Shown here: piece by piece, positions 13,566-25,688 of the stretch
Position numbering within the stretch: position 1 is the first letter of the stretch
Layout of the letters: each line of letters begins with the position of its first letter
Source: Siphonodentalium dalli
Taxonomy: Eukaryota; Mollusca; Scaphopoda; Gadilida; Siphonodentaliidae
DNA length: 64,000 nucleotides
Assembly (NCBI GenBank): GCA_032622095.1
Contig: CP136066.1
Coordinates: 129,363,917 to 129,427,916, forward strand
Direction of reading: 5' to 3'
Position numbers and translations under genes: made by a program
The notes under the pieces: generated by a model
The model's database searches: none
The model's input: the letters and a program-made list of their open reading frames with translations, nothing else
What the model was told of the DNA's origin: nothing

Positions 13566-13766
13566 ATTTTCACTGATTATCTCAGAAGCCTTGTCCAATT
13601 GGTCTTTCAACACAAACAAATCTTGTTCGTGTTTTCTTTGAATTGAATTAATAACAGATTCATGCTCATGTCTTGCTCGTGAAATGGTCTCTGATTTGCC
13701 TAGCATATCCAACTGCTGTGATAGGTTTTCGATGGTTAGCTCAGATGAACTTAATTTCTTTGTCAT
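13566..13766 (-). CDS. CEP152: CEP152/asterless exon (coiled-coil), fourth in this window
   Basis: CEP152 is a centrosomal scaffold that surrounds the mother centriole, recruits the kinase PLK4 and is needed for centriole duplication. This 201-nt exon encodes exactly 67 codons, phase 0 at both ends. It begins MTKKLSSSELTIENL and includes SRARHEHESVINSIQRKHEQ. Against human CEP152 as I remember it, the 67-residue block beginning MIKKSRTTE aligns without a gap, including the core ESLQRAREQHES-like segment. The sequence has heptad character. On the minus strand the acceptor is TTTACAG (13769-13767) and the donor is GTAAG (13565-13561). The first residue is Met by chance: it is not a translation start, because the preceding exon at 29445-29306 ends in phase 0 and aligns immediately upstream. 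The next exon is not in the window. Identification is strong; exact homology needs an alignment. Confidence 0.88.
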
Positions 13767-13769
13767 CTG

Positions 13770-14385
13770 TAAAGGATAAGTATAGGTTATTTCGGTAGGA
13801 TATTATTTTGTAAGTGAAAGTCGACATGAAATACACGACTGTCAAGGATTTCTGCTAGAGGGTCAGTGGTTGTCTTATAGGGTTCCTTTTTCGCCACAAG
13901 CCCAAATTACCTGCATTACTTATGTATATCCAGGGTTTCCGCTATAGCAGCAGTGGATCCCTTTCCCCTCACCCACCAACATGTTTCCCTATAAACCGAT
14001 CCACATATTAATGCCTACATCACCTATCTCCTTCTACATAAAACCATCAGAGAGTGATAGATGAAGATAATATTATTGCCAGGTAACGCAAATCACTAGT
14101 GAACCAATTTGCGGGAAAAGAATGCTTTACAGGGTTACACACATCAATAATTATTGCCTTATTCTGAAAGATATCAAAGCAGACATCGCTAATGCCAAGT
14201 GGTCTGCCTGGTAATGTTCTCAAATAACACACTGTTCTAACTTGTTCTAATGAGGTCCAGGTGTTAAACTTTACACAATCACATGACTAGGTGTACGGGG
14301 CAGATAAATCTAAAATCCTTGATCGTACTACACAATGAGCGATGTTTATAGTGACAAATCACTGTAACAGTTTTGTTTACACAAA
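13770..14385. other. Intronic stretch with hAT-end-like fragments, no gene
   Basis: No exon is seen. Three related phrases occur close together: AAGGATTTCTGCTAGAGGG (13846), CAGGGTTTCCGCTA (13931) and, just beyond, CAGGGTTTCTGCTAGGGG (14579). They resemble hAT terminal sequence but have no confirmed partner or duplication. Confidence 0.35.
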
Positions 14386-14558
14386 TGAGAGCCTGATCAT
14401 GATCGGCAGATATTTAACCCATCTCTTGGTGATAGTAAATTGCTATGATCAGAATCATAATCTAAAGATTTGATGTTGAATTATAGAGTATGTACTGTTA
14501 TGTACTAAATTAGTATATATAGATGTACATAATAACACAATATTTGGAATATTGTGGG
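14386..14558 (+). repeat. Family-F dispersed repeat, partial copy
   Basis: It starts GAGAGCCTGATCATGATCGGC and matches the first 170 bp or so of the copies at 37241-37627 and 50967-51365, including 'AACCCATCTCTTGG' and 'TTGAATTATAGAGTATGTACTG'. The 3' part is absent. Confidence 0.75.
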
Positions 14559-15184
14559 TCAAAAGAGAAGGGCTAATACAGGGTTTCTGCTAGGGGGAAA
14601 TAAATGAGACCGTATTGGGGGTAACACTTAACGCGATGGGGAGACCATGGCTCACCCCATCATGAGAAAATTTTGATGTTTGTCAGTGAAAAGTAGCCAT
14701 TTATTTGCATGTAAGACATGAAGCAGGAACATTGAAGCTATGCACAGAAAGCAAATTCAAACAGAGCATGTATCTTTGACATCAAGTTAATTACTGTACT
14801 AATAATTTAGTATTTCCATCATTGCTGTTCGGATGATTGAGTTGTTCAGTGGTAAACCATATCAAAGGTCAAGGGTATCAGAATGCGAAATGGATATTCG
14901 TAAGGCCTGTTTTTCGTGCCGATATTCTGATGCATAGTTGGTATCCAAGAGTTCAGTCCCCTTGCTACGCTGGTTTGACCGCTGCTATCATGCATTTTCG
15001 TAATTAAATCTAACATTTTTTTATTTACATTACAATTCATTCTGGCTTGATCTACCAATTTACAAATGAATATCCTTGATTGAACAGTTTCTCAGAATAA
15101 TGCAGAATGAATTGCAACTGACAAAAATAAAAACAAATAGTGATTTCTTCACATTTTGTAACAAACTTAGTGAGTTTGTATGAG

Positions 15185-15253
15185 ACAATGAGTGGTCAAT
15201 CCGGACGTCGAACACTATGTGTACCATACTATGGTATTGGTACACATAAAAAG
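15185..15253 (+). repeat. Family-B repeat, 3' end with hairpin
   Basis: It reads AGTGGTCAATCCGGACG, then GTGTACCATACTATGGTATT and a short A-run. This is the same terminal block, with its ACCATAC/GTATGGT stem, found at 40085-40145, 52090-52140 and 53040-53100. The core units are missing here. Confidence 0.7.
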
Positions 15254-18200
15254 TATTCAACACTTGATATTTCATTATTGGAGAACTATCGATAATGTAT
15301 ATAAGGAAAAAATTATCAATTTCTCCTTGTTCTTCTTAGTGGTGAAGTTTTTACAGACTCATAGTTTTGCACAATTACCCAATGCGAGTGACTTGGGTCT
15401 TCAAATGGAGTCTCCCAAAATACAAAATTTCTAAAAATCATTCTGACTAATATCAGGGGGTTGGATGTGTCCAGCTTCAGTCATTTGAAAATATTGTTTT
15501 CAGGAAAGGTCACAGAAAGTGTTTTCAGAACATTCAAACAGCTTTTGAGTGAAATCAATAATTTTCAAGTTAAACAAGTATAATACCAGTTTATATACAT
15601 TTCTTGTGTTTTGGGGAATAGCTTGAGTCTTCAAACAGAATGTAATGGCAATGTGTTTTTGTAGCTGGAGTCTTGCCAAAAGAGATATAGGCAATCTGTA
15701 TTTGTCAGATGGGAAGTGAAAATTGGCCCAACCTCATTTTTAGTTTATTGAGAAAACATGTACATACCTTTATTTTGCAGATAAATTATTGCTGTTCTGT
15801 CATGTTCTGGCCCAAGATGTGTCTTAACAATAGTCAGATTTTGATTATTTAACATTGCAATTATCTAAATTAACAAAGCCCTATGCCCAAATGCCTGGCA
15901 TTTGGAAAACTTCAGTGTCTTGTTGTTCGATAGAAATAGATTGCATCCATAAATATCATTTTAATTTCGGATTACTTTTAAATATTGAAGCATACTGATA
16001 CCATATTTAATACATGTATTTGTTTACATCAATATCTGACCCTTACACCGATCACATGAGTGTAAGGATGAAAAGGAATATTTCATGCTATAATATGTTG
16101 TCATCAATGTAGTGAAGTCAGACACAGAAATAAATTGCAAGCTTTAACAATTTCCTCTACCGTTGTGGGTGGTGGAAAAATTGTCAGTACACTTATATTA
16201 CCCACGAATGACAACACCCTTACATTACTTAGATTCCTTAAAGTTATCTACTTATATTACCGTTAACATTCAGAAATTAGTTTAAACTACCATCAGATAT
16301 TCGCAGTTTGTTGATATACTGAGATTTCCCCCAGTGGACATAGGGGTACAATTCCCCCAACCCCTAGCGGATAACCCTGGTATATAACACTGACTATAAC
16401 TAACAGACAATGCAAATTTAATCTTCCAGCAAAACAAAGTCAATTCACTCAATTTCTGGCAAAATAATACTCTTCAAAATACAAGACATTGCCATTTATT
16501 GCCTAAAACAATCTTATTCTGAAATATCTAGAAGTCAACATTGTTAAAAGTTGTGCCTTTTATTCTGTCCAGGTTACATTGTCCAATAACATGCTGCTAT
16601 CCTGATTATTCAAAATGTCTTTGAGATTGAAGACAAGTGAAAATTAATTGATAAGTTTATATATATATCAGATTTTAAGGAGGCACATACATGTACTCTG
16701 TATGAGTGTTCATTGCTTCAAATGTGTTTGCTTTGACAGTGAGTGTGAACAAATTACCATTTCTTATCGAAATGGCCATGTATCGATCAGGATGGCACCG
16801 AGATGTCCTACAACTCAAGATCAAGCTTGAAATCAGTGCAGATTTTCACCTAATGAAAAATTCACAGCAATCGCCAACATCCATTTTTCCACAACGATTT
16901 GAAGCGAGGGGGTTTAGCAGGCATTCAGAGTATGGCTACCAATCTTGTGGCGATTCACCAAAAATCTTCGCCGCCCTGATAGTATGAACAACACATGAAT
17001 AATAAATAAGGCAATAAAGAATGTAAAATGTGATGTTATCATATGCTTAATTAAACATATATATGCACATTGTATTAATGTAAGCAATAGTTTAAAGTGA
17101 TGTGAAACACTCCGGTAGGGTGATCAAATAGAAATTGAGCATTATCTTTCTCAAAGTAGTTATTTGTTACGAATATTAATCAAAAATGGACGATATACAC
17201 TGTCATTCTTATATATTAATTGAATGCAATGACTCTTGATGGCGAAATCATTTGTGCTAAATTATTGCCGATAGTTGCGTCCCGAATCGAGATGTAAATA
17301 TTTACAATTGGGCATAGTTCAGACGATGTTTTCTATGGAGTAGTATAGTCGATTTCTTAAAAAAATTTCGGCGATGTTAGAAGAATGCTACATTCCCCAG
17401 GTTGACATAACACCTGAGTACAAACTTATCAATTTCAAGCACCCGAACATGTCCATAATATGTCTTTAATGGAATGCACTGCATTTATAGTGTAAACCTT
17501 ACATTGTTTACATCAGAGTATTTAGGATCGAGGTACCATAATCTCATATGGTCAAAACTGAAAACCAATGTTTATGACAAGCTCCGACTCTTGTGCTTTT
17601 GTGTCTGAATATGGGAAAATAAAGATTTTATATATGTACTGACTGCTATGTTGACTCGATTTGATATTTTTTTTCGTAATTTTAGATCGGCCTATATTTA
17701 GGGTTCCAGGCTAATTTTTACAAAGTCTATTTTACTATTTTTTTTAGCATGTTTGGATCAAGACGTGCCTAATGGAAAATGATATTTTGTTTGCTATTGA
17801 ATTTTCTATATATTTATTTCATATTGTGTAGATGTTTCAGAAGGACAACAAAAGTTTTTGCTCATTTTTCAATAACAAAAAGATATATGGTATTTGCATA
17901 CCTGGTTTATATGTCATATATGCATTTGGTTTTCAACACAACAAAGCAGAAAACGGTGTAAAATTAATTGTTAATGTTGTTGTAGAATCCATCCTCAAAT
18001 AACACAATTATTACTATCAATCCAGGAATGGAACCCGACATATAAATGATACATGTACAATGTAGTCGCCATAATACAGCGAAAGTGTTATAAAATCATA
18101 TTACCATTTACATTGTACATTGACTGCTGCATCAGGTGCACTTATAGCATACCATCAGGCCATATATTACGCAATATTATGCATGAGACATTGTGACTGT

Positions 18201-18419
18201 AATTTTCTAGATTATTTTCCAATCGGTATAATCTTCTGAATATTTGACCACTGTTTCTTATCTCAAATATTTTGCGTTATCAAAATGGAATATTGCCAGC
18301 TTAACTCACAAAAATAATGGAGACAGAATATGGCAATTATCTACCTATTGTTTTGGCAGTTTCTTTGTAGACCACAAATTCATTGATTCAGCCCTGCTAT
18401 GCTCGGAGTAAATTTGAAG
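15254..18419. other. Intronic sequence, no gene recognised
   Basis: Nothing codes recognisably. At 16318-16379 a block with TTCCCCC, AATTCCCCC and CCCCTAGCGGATAACCCTG looks like a hAT end facing right, possibly the partner of an end near 13931 or 14579, but the flanks do not match convincingly. The rest is AT-rich. Confidence 0.4.
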
Positions 18420-18830
18420 GCGATCGATGTTTACTTTCCCAGCTAATATGCACATGAATACAATAAGCCGTGATCCAAAATGGCTTCCAGTGGCCATGTT
18501 TTTCATTGACAATCATTCAAAGCTTTTCCTTCTACATATGATCCTAAACATGCCTGTAAAAATTCAAAACAATTCTCCAATTAACGTGGGTTCCAATGAA
18601 TTCAAATGTGAAATCAAAGATGGCAGCTGGAGTTCATCTTGTTTTTTTTTTTTTTAGAGAAAAAAATTGATGGCTCCCATCCAGAGATCACACTCGTAGA
18701 TCCATTGACAGTTTGGTAATGATCAGATGAGGGATGTGGTCTGTAGGGTGTGCCAATGGGATTTAGTCATGCAAAGAGTAAAATCCAAGATCGCTGCCAT
18801 CTAGAGGTGATCCTAAATATGTCTGAATCC
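18420..18830 (+). repeat. Diverged family-A repeat units
   Basis: There are three degenerate units: 'CCAAAATGGCTTCCAGTGGCCATG' split near 18477, 'AAAGATGGCAGCTGG' at about 18616, and 'GGATTTAGTCATGCAAAGAG' at about 18759. They match the 160-bp unit of 40700-42096. Sequence to 19383 shows nothing further that I recognise. Confidence 0.55.
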
Positions 18831-19383
18831 ATCTACAATGTCAATGATACACAATATTATGGTTACTTGTCATTGTCTTCTTATACTTTATAGATGTTCA
18901 AAATTTGGGTATTAAAATCCTTAGAACCCATATCATCAATACGTGAAATTTTTCGTTTTGCATAATTTCCTATGTCCTTGTCATCACATATGGCTAATAA
19001 GACAAAAGCTCCAATTGCAAAGATCCATTGCAATCCAAAACTGTGTTTATTTACGTCACATTGTTAGTCTGCAGTTGATAATCAATGCGCCAACTTGATT
19101 TTAAGTTCCAGCGTCATGATGTCACGCCAATAAGACAGAGCTGACTACTGGATACATTGCGCTGATTTCTTTGTTGTATTTGCTGTCTGTCAAGACTATT
19201 TTATACTTCCTTGTGTATCTTATTGTTTGAAGAATTAGTGGATTTGGAAATCCTGCGTTCGTGAAAAGACCTACATGATCGTGTCTGATACCTCTAGGCC
19301 TATACTATGCCTATATTGCATTATATGCTGCATATTATAGGTGCATTGTTGCATATGTTATATGCTTGGGAATTATATAACCA

Positions 19384-20102
19384 ACAAGTGCACCGCTGGG
19401 CGGAGGTAACGCCCCCGACAGTACAATCAGAAAAACTTTCTGGTTAAGCGCTATAAAAATGCCACATGTTGTTCTATATTAGCTTCAAATAAAATAGAAG
19501 GAAAACTGAATTTTCTATAAAAAAAAACTGAATTTTTTAAGTCGAAAAAGGGTCATAACTCTCACAAAAATTATCCGATTGAACCGAAATTTTACCTTGA
19601 CCTGTAATGCGATATTGGTAATACACAAAAAAACGGGTTTTGCAAATAAACAATCCAAAAACAAGTTATCATCTGGAAACCAAAAAAAGTAGCAAAAAAC
19701 CTGAATTTTCTAAGTCCAAAAAGGGGCGTAACTCTGGAAAAAATGGGCGGACGAAACCACGGCTATGGGGAAATCTTGTCCCCACGGCTGGTCTATTGGC
19801 GTACCAAAGATCAACTGAATTGAATTAGCGAAACCAAAGTTATGAGTTGAAACGTTCGTATGCCACAGAAAACTGAATTTTCTAAGTCCAAAAAGGGGCG
19901 TAACTCTGGAAAAAATGGCCGGACGAAACCGCAGTTATGGGGAAATCTTGTCCCCCCGGCTGGTCTATTAGCATACCAAAGATCAACTGAATTGAGTTAG
20001 CGAAACCAAAGTTATGAGTTGAAACGTTCGGACGGACGGACAGAAGGACGGAGGGTTCCACTATATACCCCCAAATCTCCATCGGAGATCCGGAGGATAA
20101 TA
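19384..20102 (+). mobile_element. Pearl-like (family E) element: tandem core, GGAC run, 3' hairpin
   Basis: It begins ACAAGTGCACCGCTGGG, with a short GC palindrome (GGGCGGAGGTAACGCCC). About three core units of roughly 168 bp follow, each containing CTAAGTC(C/G)AAAAAGGG and GTAACTCT. The last unit runs into GGACGGACGGACAGAAGGAC (about 20030). It ends with ATACCCCCAAATCTCC and a weak complementary run to about 20102. This order (5' ACAAG, tandem core, microsatellite, 3' stem) is that of pearl and related Helitron-like miniature elements. There is no protein. Confidence 0.6.
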
Positions 20103-20329
20103 AGGCAAGTGTTCGAATCATCGCAGATTGAAACAGCGAACTGATGACTTTTCTGTTTGGAAATGCCTTGTTGATGGCCATTTTTTTTAGAAACATGCCA
20201 TAATAATCAGACTTTTTGACACCTGGTGAGGTGCATGGCAGATATTGTATTTATATTAGTCATACATGTACACATAGAGATTTGGCAATATTTTCTTGAA
20301 TTTCATTTTAATGTTCATCAGTTCATTAA

Positions 20330-21753
20330 CTCTTTCGCTGCCAAACGCGCATAAATGCAAACTTCGTAGACGCTGCCAATCGCGCATTTTTGCGAATTTG
20401 GTATGTAGTCTAATGTATGGGATATAACTCTATTCTTTCCGGCATGTCTGACAGTGTACAATGTATTTATCTGTAGTACTGTTGCGCGCGAACAATTTCA
20501 AGCGACAATGTCCTCAAGGTCATGCTATTTTTGACGTTATGGAGGTACAGTCAGAGCCGGAATATTGCGTCATTGTTATTAGCACGTGGTTATCAGTCGA
20601 AAATGGCTGCTCGCAAAAGACTCAGGACTGAAGAAGTTATTGTTATTACCTCTATACTCTAATGATCGAGGGGCGCCTGTGGTGCATAAGTTACTTATAC
20701 CTATTATTTGTGTGGGCATAAGATACTATGGGTGGCGGGATGGGGTGGTGGATGGGTAACTAACCTATATACTATAATGATCGAGGGGCGCCTGCGGCGC
20801 ATAAGATACTTATACCTATTATTTATGTGGGCAGTAGCCTCAATAGGGGCGACTGCGGCGCATAAGGTACTATGGGTGGCGGGATGGGGTGGTGGGTGGG
20901 TAATTAACCTCTATACTCTAATGATCGAGGGGCGCCTGCGGCGCATAAGATACTTATACCTATTATTTATAATACACCTTTACTGGTTTTGAACAACCCT
21001 CGTCTATTGTTTCGTTTTCCAGTGGTGATAACAGGCAATTAAATTAATAATGCTGGTGAGTTGACCATGCGTACGCCTGCGTGACCCATATAATTCACAT
21101 AAATCATCGTAAAACCCAATTTTCCTGAAATTCAAGATGGCCGTCAAGATCACGTGACTTATAAGGGGCGGAGCAGGGTCATATGTCCCCCTGCAGGTAT
21201 ATATACATATGTGTATGGTTATATTATATATATCTACATGTATATTTGGAATTGTACCTATCAGGGAATATTCAAGCAACAAAAGCACGAACTCAACAAA
21301 GTGCGCCATTGTATCTCATTTTGCTACAAATAGGTGGCAACTTGCATAAATCCAAGATGGACGCCAAGGTCACGTGACCTATTTTATGTCCAAAGTGGGT
21401 TCATATAGGTTATTCCCGTGTACATTTAAATATACTGTTGGACATCGTATAATTGGGTTGAAAATTAGAAAACAAACAACACACCCATTCATACCCACAC
21501 AAACTGTACATATACAGGCAAATAGCCACTAATCCAAGATGGCCGCCATTGTCACGTGACCTTGGTGGGCGTGTCCACGGCGGCATTCGACAGGGTATAC
21601 CTATGTCTATATACATGTGAAGTTTCAACTAATTATATTAGAAACTGCTTGAGATATAATGTATTACCCATATATACCTGAAATACATGGATATATGTAC
21701 AGGATGCGTGGCACTGGGGGGTACGTCTGTGGTGGCGGGTGGCAGCGAAAGAG
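20330..21753. mobile_element. piggyBac-like non-autonomous element with TTAA duplication
   Basis: The ends are CTCTTTCGCTGCCA on the left and TGGCAGCGAAAGAG on the right, each bordered by TTAA (20326-20329 and 21754-21757). That is the hallmark target of piggyBac transposons, and pyrimidine-rich CCCTTT-like starts are common in this superfamily. Inside are a tandem array (20648-20975) and three diverged units, each with a 'CAAGATGGNCG..' phrase and CACGTGAC (21151, 21371, 21553). The only long frame comes from the tandem array and is not a transposase. Confidence 0.75.
20648..20975 (+). repeat. Tandem repeat of about 115-145 bp, three units
   Basis: Units contain 'CTAATGATCGAGGGGCGCCTG' split across 20657, 20778 and 20919, plus 'GGTGGCGGGATGGGGTGGTG' in two intervals. 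The repetition keeps a frame of 94 codons open (IEGRLRRIRYLYLLF twice). This is an artefact of the repeat: there is no splice or promoter context and no known domain. Confidence 0.8.
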
Positions 21754-23671
21754 TTAAAGACAGCATAAAATTAGGGACCTTGTCAAATTGCAAGCGGTAA
21801 ATCCGCCGGAGAACGGAGTATTTTTCTCCGCTCTACGCTAAAAACTCCGCTTTCCGGTCAGGTAAATAGCGTAAAACACGGCGGAGTTTATCGTGACGTT
21901 GAGCGGGGTTATAACGGAGTTTCCAATGGGAGTTTTTATTACGTTCATCGAGTTTTTGGCGGAGTTTCAAGCGGAGTTTTCTTCCGATGTTCATCGGAGT
22001 TTTTGGTCGAGTTTCAACCGGAGTTTTCTTCCAATGTATCCGCTCATGTTTGAGTTTCCCCTAAAACTCCGCTTAAGTTTATATTAAATAGGAAACACGG
22101 CAGATTTAGTTTTTGTTTCGTTCAAAGCCCCGGTTGACGGCGTACAATAATTTCATTCTTAATATTGAAAGATGTAGGCAATTGTATGTGCACACGATTT
22201 GGGATTTTGTACATGAGTGTTTTACATGAAATCACCATAGAAAACCAATCTTCGGCCCATCCGTCTGATGATCACTGCGATCATACCCACAATTACAGAT
22301 TGCGTTCGACTAATTATAGCCGGTAGGGCGTTTTTATTAATATGTACGCCCTGTATCGCCTACGATATATATGACAGAGTTCAGCCCCCTGCTACAACAG
22401 TCTGACTATTGCCATAGCGTGCATACTCAACTTGTAAGGGAAATATAATAATATTCTGAGAATTTGAAGGTATCACGCGATCTTTTTTTGTCAGATATAG
22501 GCACATATATGTATAATATACCAGTAAGTACATATGTTTAATAAAGTAATTTATAGTATTATATGATATACATATATATATGTACCAACATATGTGTGCA
22601 CACACAACTTGACAAGATTTGCAGTTGACAAGATCAGGTTGTGTCAAAAAATCTCCAATGCGTATATCAACTCGCTATTGCGTCACCGTCTAATTATAAA
22701 GTAACAGGTAGGGGTTTAAATTTGTTGTGCACGGGAACCCTCCATAACACGTGCTTCGATTCCAACTTGGACACGGATTATTGACTTGATCGAGTTGCCC
22801 ACGCAAATTCCTGTTTGCGCGGATGCCGAAATTGACGCCGAAATTGACACCTAACGCTCAAACGTAGTCAAACGTCATGTTAGTTGCATTGTCATTACGA
22901 TGTCGTAAAGTTCAAAGATGCCGCCGGTCAGCTGTGACCTTGATGTAACAACGCTACAATAGACTGATACATATATAGTAACGACTTGTTACACCGAGTT
23001 ATCATAATTATATTCTCGTTGCTTGCGGTGACAAGCTTACACACATAGGCTACATGTAAGTTGACACATGAATAATTTCATTACCGAAAATACAGTATAA
23101 CTATAAATAATTTGTTTACGCCGAATCGTTGAGCAACAGGTATTAAAGGCCTATATATCAACGAATCTGCATAAATTTGTTCAGCCGATCAGACTGACTA
23201 AACAGTGGTGATTATGGAGCTAATTTATTTGGCGGGGGGGGGGGGGGTTAAATATATACATAGGCCTATATAATATAGACTGAAGAGAGCAAAATATAAT
23301 ATATATTTATGGAATAAAAAAATTCTTATCTGCAAAATTTTGCCACAGGAAGTTTTAGTGCAACTCTTCGATAGTGACGTCATGGTTGACGTTACTGTTA
23401 GAGAAAAACTGTTTACTTGGGGAATCATACCATGCAGATTTAAAAACAAAATGGGTTATTATATATATGGGCCCAGAGAGGATTTCATAGTAAAATAATC
23501 AAAAAAATAATCTAAAAATAATCTAAAACGAAATGGGACATGCATAACAACATAACATGCATAAAAACATAACAACAATACAGTGCAATTGTGTCCGCTT
23601 TGAATATACTTTACCTATTTTGCAATTTTTGGGTCGAATTCCAAAGAGTCAAATACGGCCCAGCTGAACAC

Positions 23672-23782
23672 ACAGGTCCCCCAAAACAAAAACTGACCCC
23701 ACCCCAATAATACTTAATCCTATCTATAGGATTAAGTATTATTGGGGGTGGGGTGGGGTCAATTTTTGTTCTCGGGACATGT
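23672..23782. mobile_element. Palindromic MITE
   Basis: The arms run from GGTCCCCCAAAAC to the centre CTATCTATAG and back, with GACCCCACCCC on the left and its complement on the right. The outer part is slightly diverged. It lies inside the element at 21774-25578. Confidence 0.7.
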
Positions 23783-23931
23783 GGCTGAAAAGACCCATTT
23801 AAATTTGTCAAGATATCAGGCGCCAACAATTTAGAGCCTAAAAACTCTCGAAGTCCTACTAGAAGATGCATTTTCAGACTCCCATTCCCATGAACAAGGA
23901 CTCGATAATTGATAATGTTCATAAATAATTA

Positions 23932-24077
23932 GGAGATAAACATACCCTGTTGAGTTGTACATTCTGGGATTCGAGCATGAAAACAGTTTGTGAACGAGCC
24001 GGCTTGCCGGCGAGTTCACAAACTGTTTTCATGCTCGAATCCCAGAATGTACAACGAAACAGGGTACGTTTATCTCC
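23932..24077. mobile_element. Palindromic MITE with arms of about 65 bp
   Basis: The left arm begins GGAGATAAACATACCCTGTT and the right arm ends in its near-complement. The inner 50 bp are almost exact inverted copies (TGTACATTCTGGGATTCGAG). The loop is the GC-rich CGAGCCGGCTTGCCGGCGAG. It lies inside the element at 21774-25578. Confidence 0.8.
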
Positions 24078-24246
24078 ATTGTAATTCAATCTAGCAAGGA
24101 ATTTGCAAAAAAACTGTATAAAAAGTATCATTTAGTCATTTTCGTGACACGAATCGAGACTTTCATTTCGCCGTGCACAAATCATTGGGTGTGTCCATTG
24201 CGTTACTCGGAACACTGCTCCGTAACCATTTCCTGTGGGGCGTGTT

Positions 24247-24440
24247 GGCTCGTTTCGCTACTCCGTTCTGCGCCAATCAAATTGTACCGTACCACATTCA
24301 GATTTGATGCACGCTGAAGCGGCCGATGAACGGTATCTATAGACAACAACGCGTGGGTGTGCTCGTTTCGCTACTCGTTCTGCGCCGATTACATTTGACC
24401 GTGCTACATTCAGATTTGATGCACGCTAAAGCGGCCGATG
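24247..24440 (+). repeat. Direct duplication of about 83 bp (offset 111 bp)
   Basis: CTCGTTTCGCTACTC..GTTCTGCGCC through ATTCAGATTTGATGCACGCT..AAGCGGCCGATG occurs at 24248-24329 and again at 24360-24440 with few changes. No gene is associated. Confidence 0.8.
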
Positions 24441-25688
24441 TCGGTGAATCGAAAACGAAAGTTAGCCGCTCTCGGCCAATCAGAATGCTTGATTTTAGTG
24501 ACAAATACTCAATTGAATTACAATACCGGTTATTACAGGTTATTAGGTTATGCTTAAATATGACGTACTCCCCGTGCAGGTGACTGATCATGCATGTTCG
24601 GTTTGTTTATCTTTGAGCACGTGGTCGTCACACAGCGCGCGAGACAGAAAGCTCACTACGTCACACCGCGTGCATACAGGTGCGAAGTGTACTGTTGAAT
24701 TGGGCCGGGGTTATTAATTCGGGGCTGTATATATAATGTTATGATTTGCTCAGCTCAGCTTCGTGGGGTGAAGAGGAAGATCTCTCGATCTTTCTACTCT
24801 ATTGCGAGTCAGCTCAGCCTCATCAACGTGTCGATCGCAAGCAATGGAACGCAGATCGCTTACTTTACATTAAAATTACAATTATTCATGATCTTTTATC
24901 AAGATTTCAAAGTACGTTACATTACAATGTTAAAAATCGCAGTTTCAATATGTTGAATTTATATGAGTTAAGTTCACATTGAAATACCGCCCACCACTAC
25001 AAATTTTTAAGTCCGCTTGTAAATTTTAATGATATTCCAGATAATATTATTTTGAGAACTGATCTTGTGATATAGTATTCACTTGCCCCAGATATATATA
25101 GGCCATGAATCCTGACTGAGTTTTACTATATTTTACTATATCATAACGATAAGCCAATCTGTGGACTTTATTTTATACCTAGAGTTTCTCCAGTAGGTTT
25201 AAACTAGCAGAGATTTATACCAGAGTGGCCTTTCAGCTCTGAACCTCATCACTCTAGTCGGAACGGAGTTTTGTTCTGCAATATTAAACAGCCAGACAGC
25301 GGAGTTTACCGCTCCTCTTTCAGCATTGGGCTCATCGGAGATTCTGCTCTCGCCCAGCGGATTTTTATCTAATAACAGCGGAGTTTACCGCTGACGTCGC
25401 AGCGGAGTTTTTCACTGTTTTTGCAAATTTTGACGTAATGACCACCGGAGTTTACAGGGGAGAAAAAACTCCGATGTGCGTTGCAATTTCACAAGCGGAG
25501 ACGGGAGTTTTTAGCGGAGAGCGGAGAAAAATACTCCGTTCTCCGGCGGATTTACCGCTTGCAATTTGACAAGGTCCCTTATGTACATAAATTATAATGG
25601 TCTCCACCGCATTATGGCAGATTGTAAAGTAAAATTATATATGGAAGTACTTGAATAAACAATTAGTGTCACATTTCCTGGGTTATAA

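Larger units (their letters stand above)
21774..25578. mobile_element. 3.8-kb PIF/Harbinger-like element with GGAGTTT-rich arms
   Basis: The ends are exact inverted copies starting GGGACCTTGTCAAATTGCAA, extending at least 60 bp with almost no mismatch. They are flanked by TTA (21771-21773 and 25579-25581), a PIF/Harbinger-type duplication. Both arms (21800-22080, 25255-25560) contain a dozen or so CGGAGTTT or AAACTCCG motifs. The near identity of the outer 60 bp suggests a fairly recent insertion. The interior carries two perfect-looking palindromes and a duplication, listed separately. Frames of 60-85 codons near 24326-24980 have no recognisable product, and no transposase was found. Confidence 0.8.

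Noticed and set aside
13764-13766. ATG at the start of the 201-nt exon as a translation start
   Set aside because: It follows directly on a TTTACAG acceptor and the upstream exon joins in phase, with human CEP152 also having Met here as I remember it.
20708-20992. 94-codon frame with a repeated GWGGGW and IEGRLRRIRYLYLLF pattern
   Set aside because: The protein repeat is produced by a tandem DNA repeat inside a piggyBac-like element; no start context, splice site or known domain.
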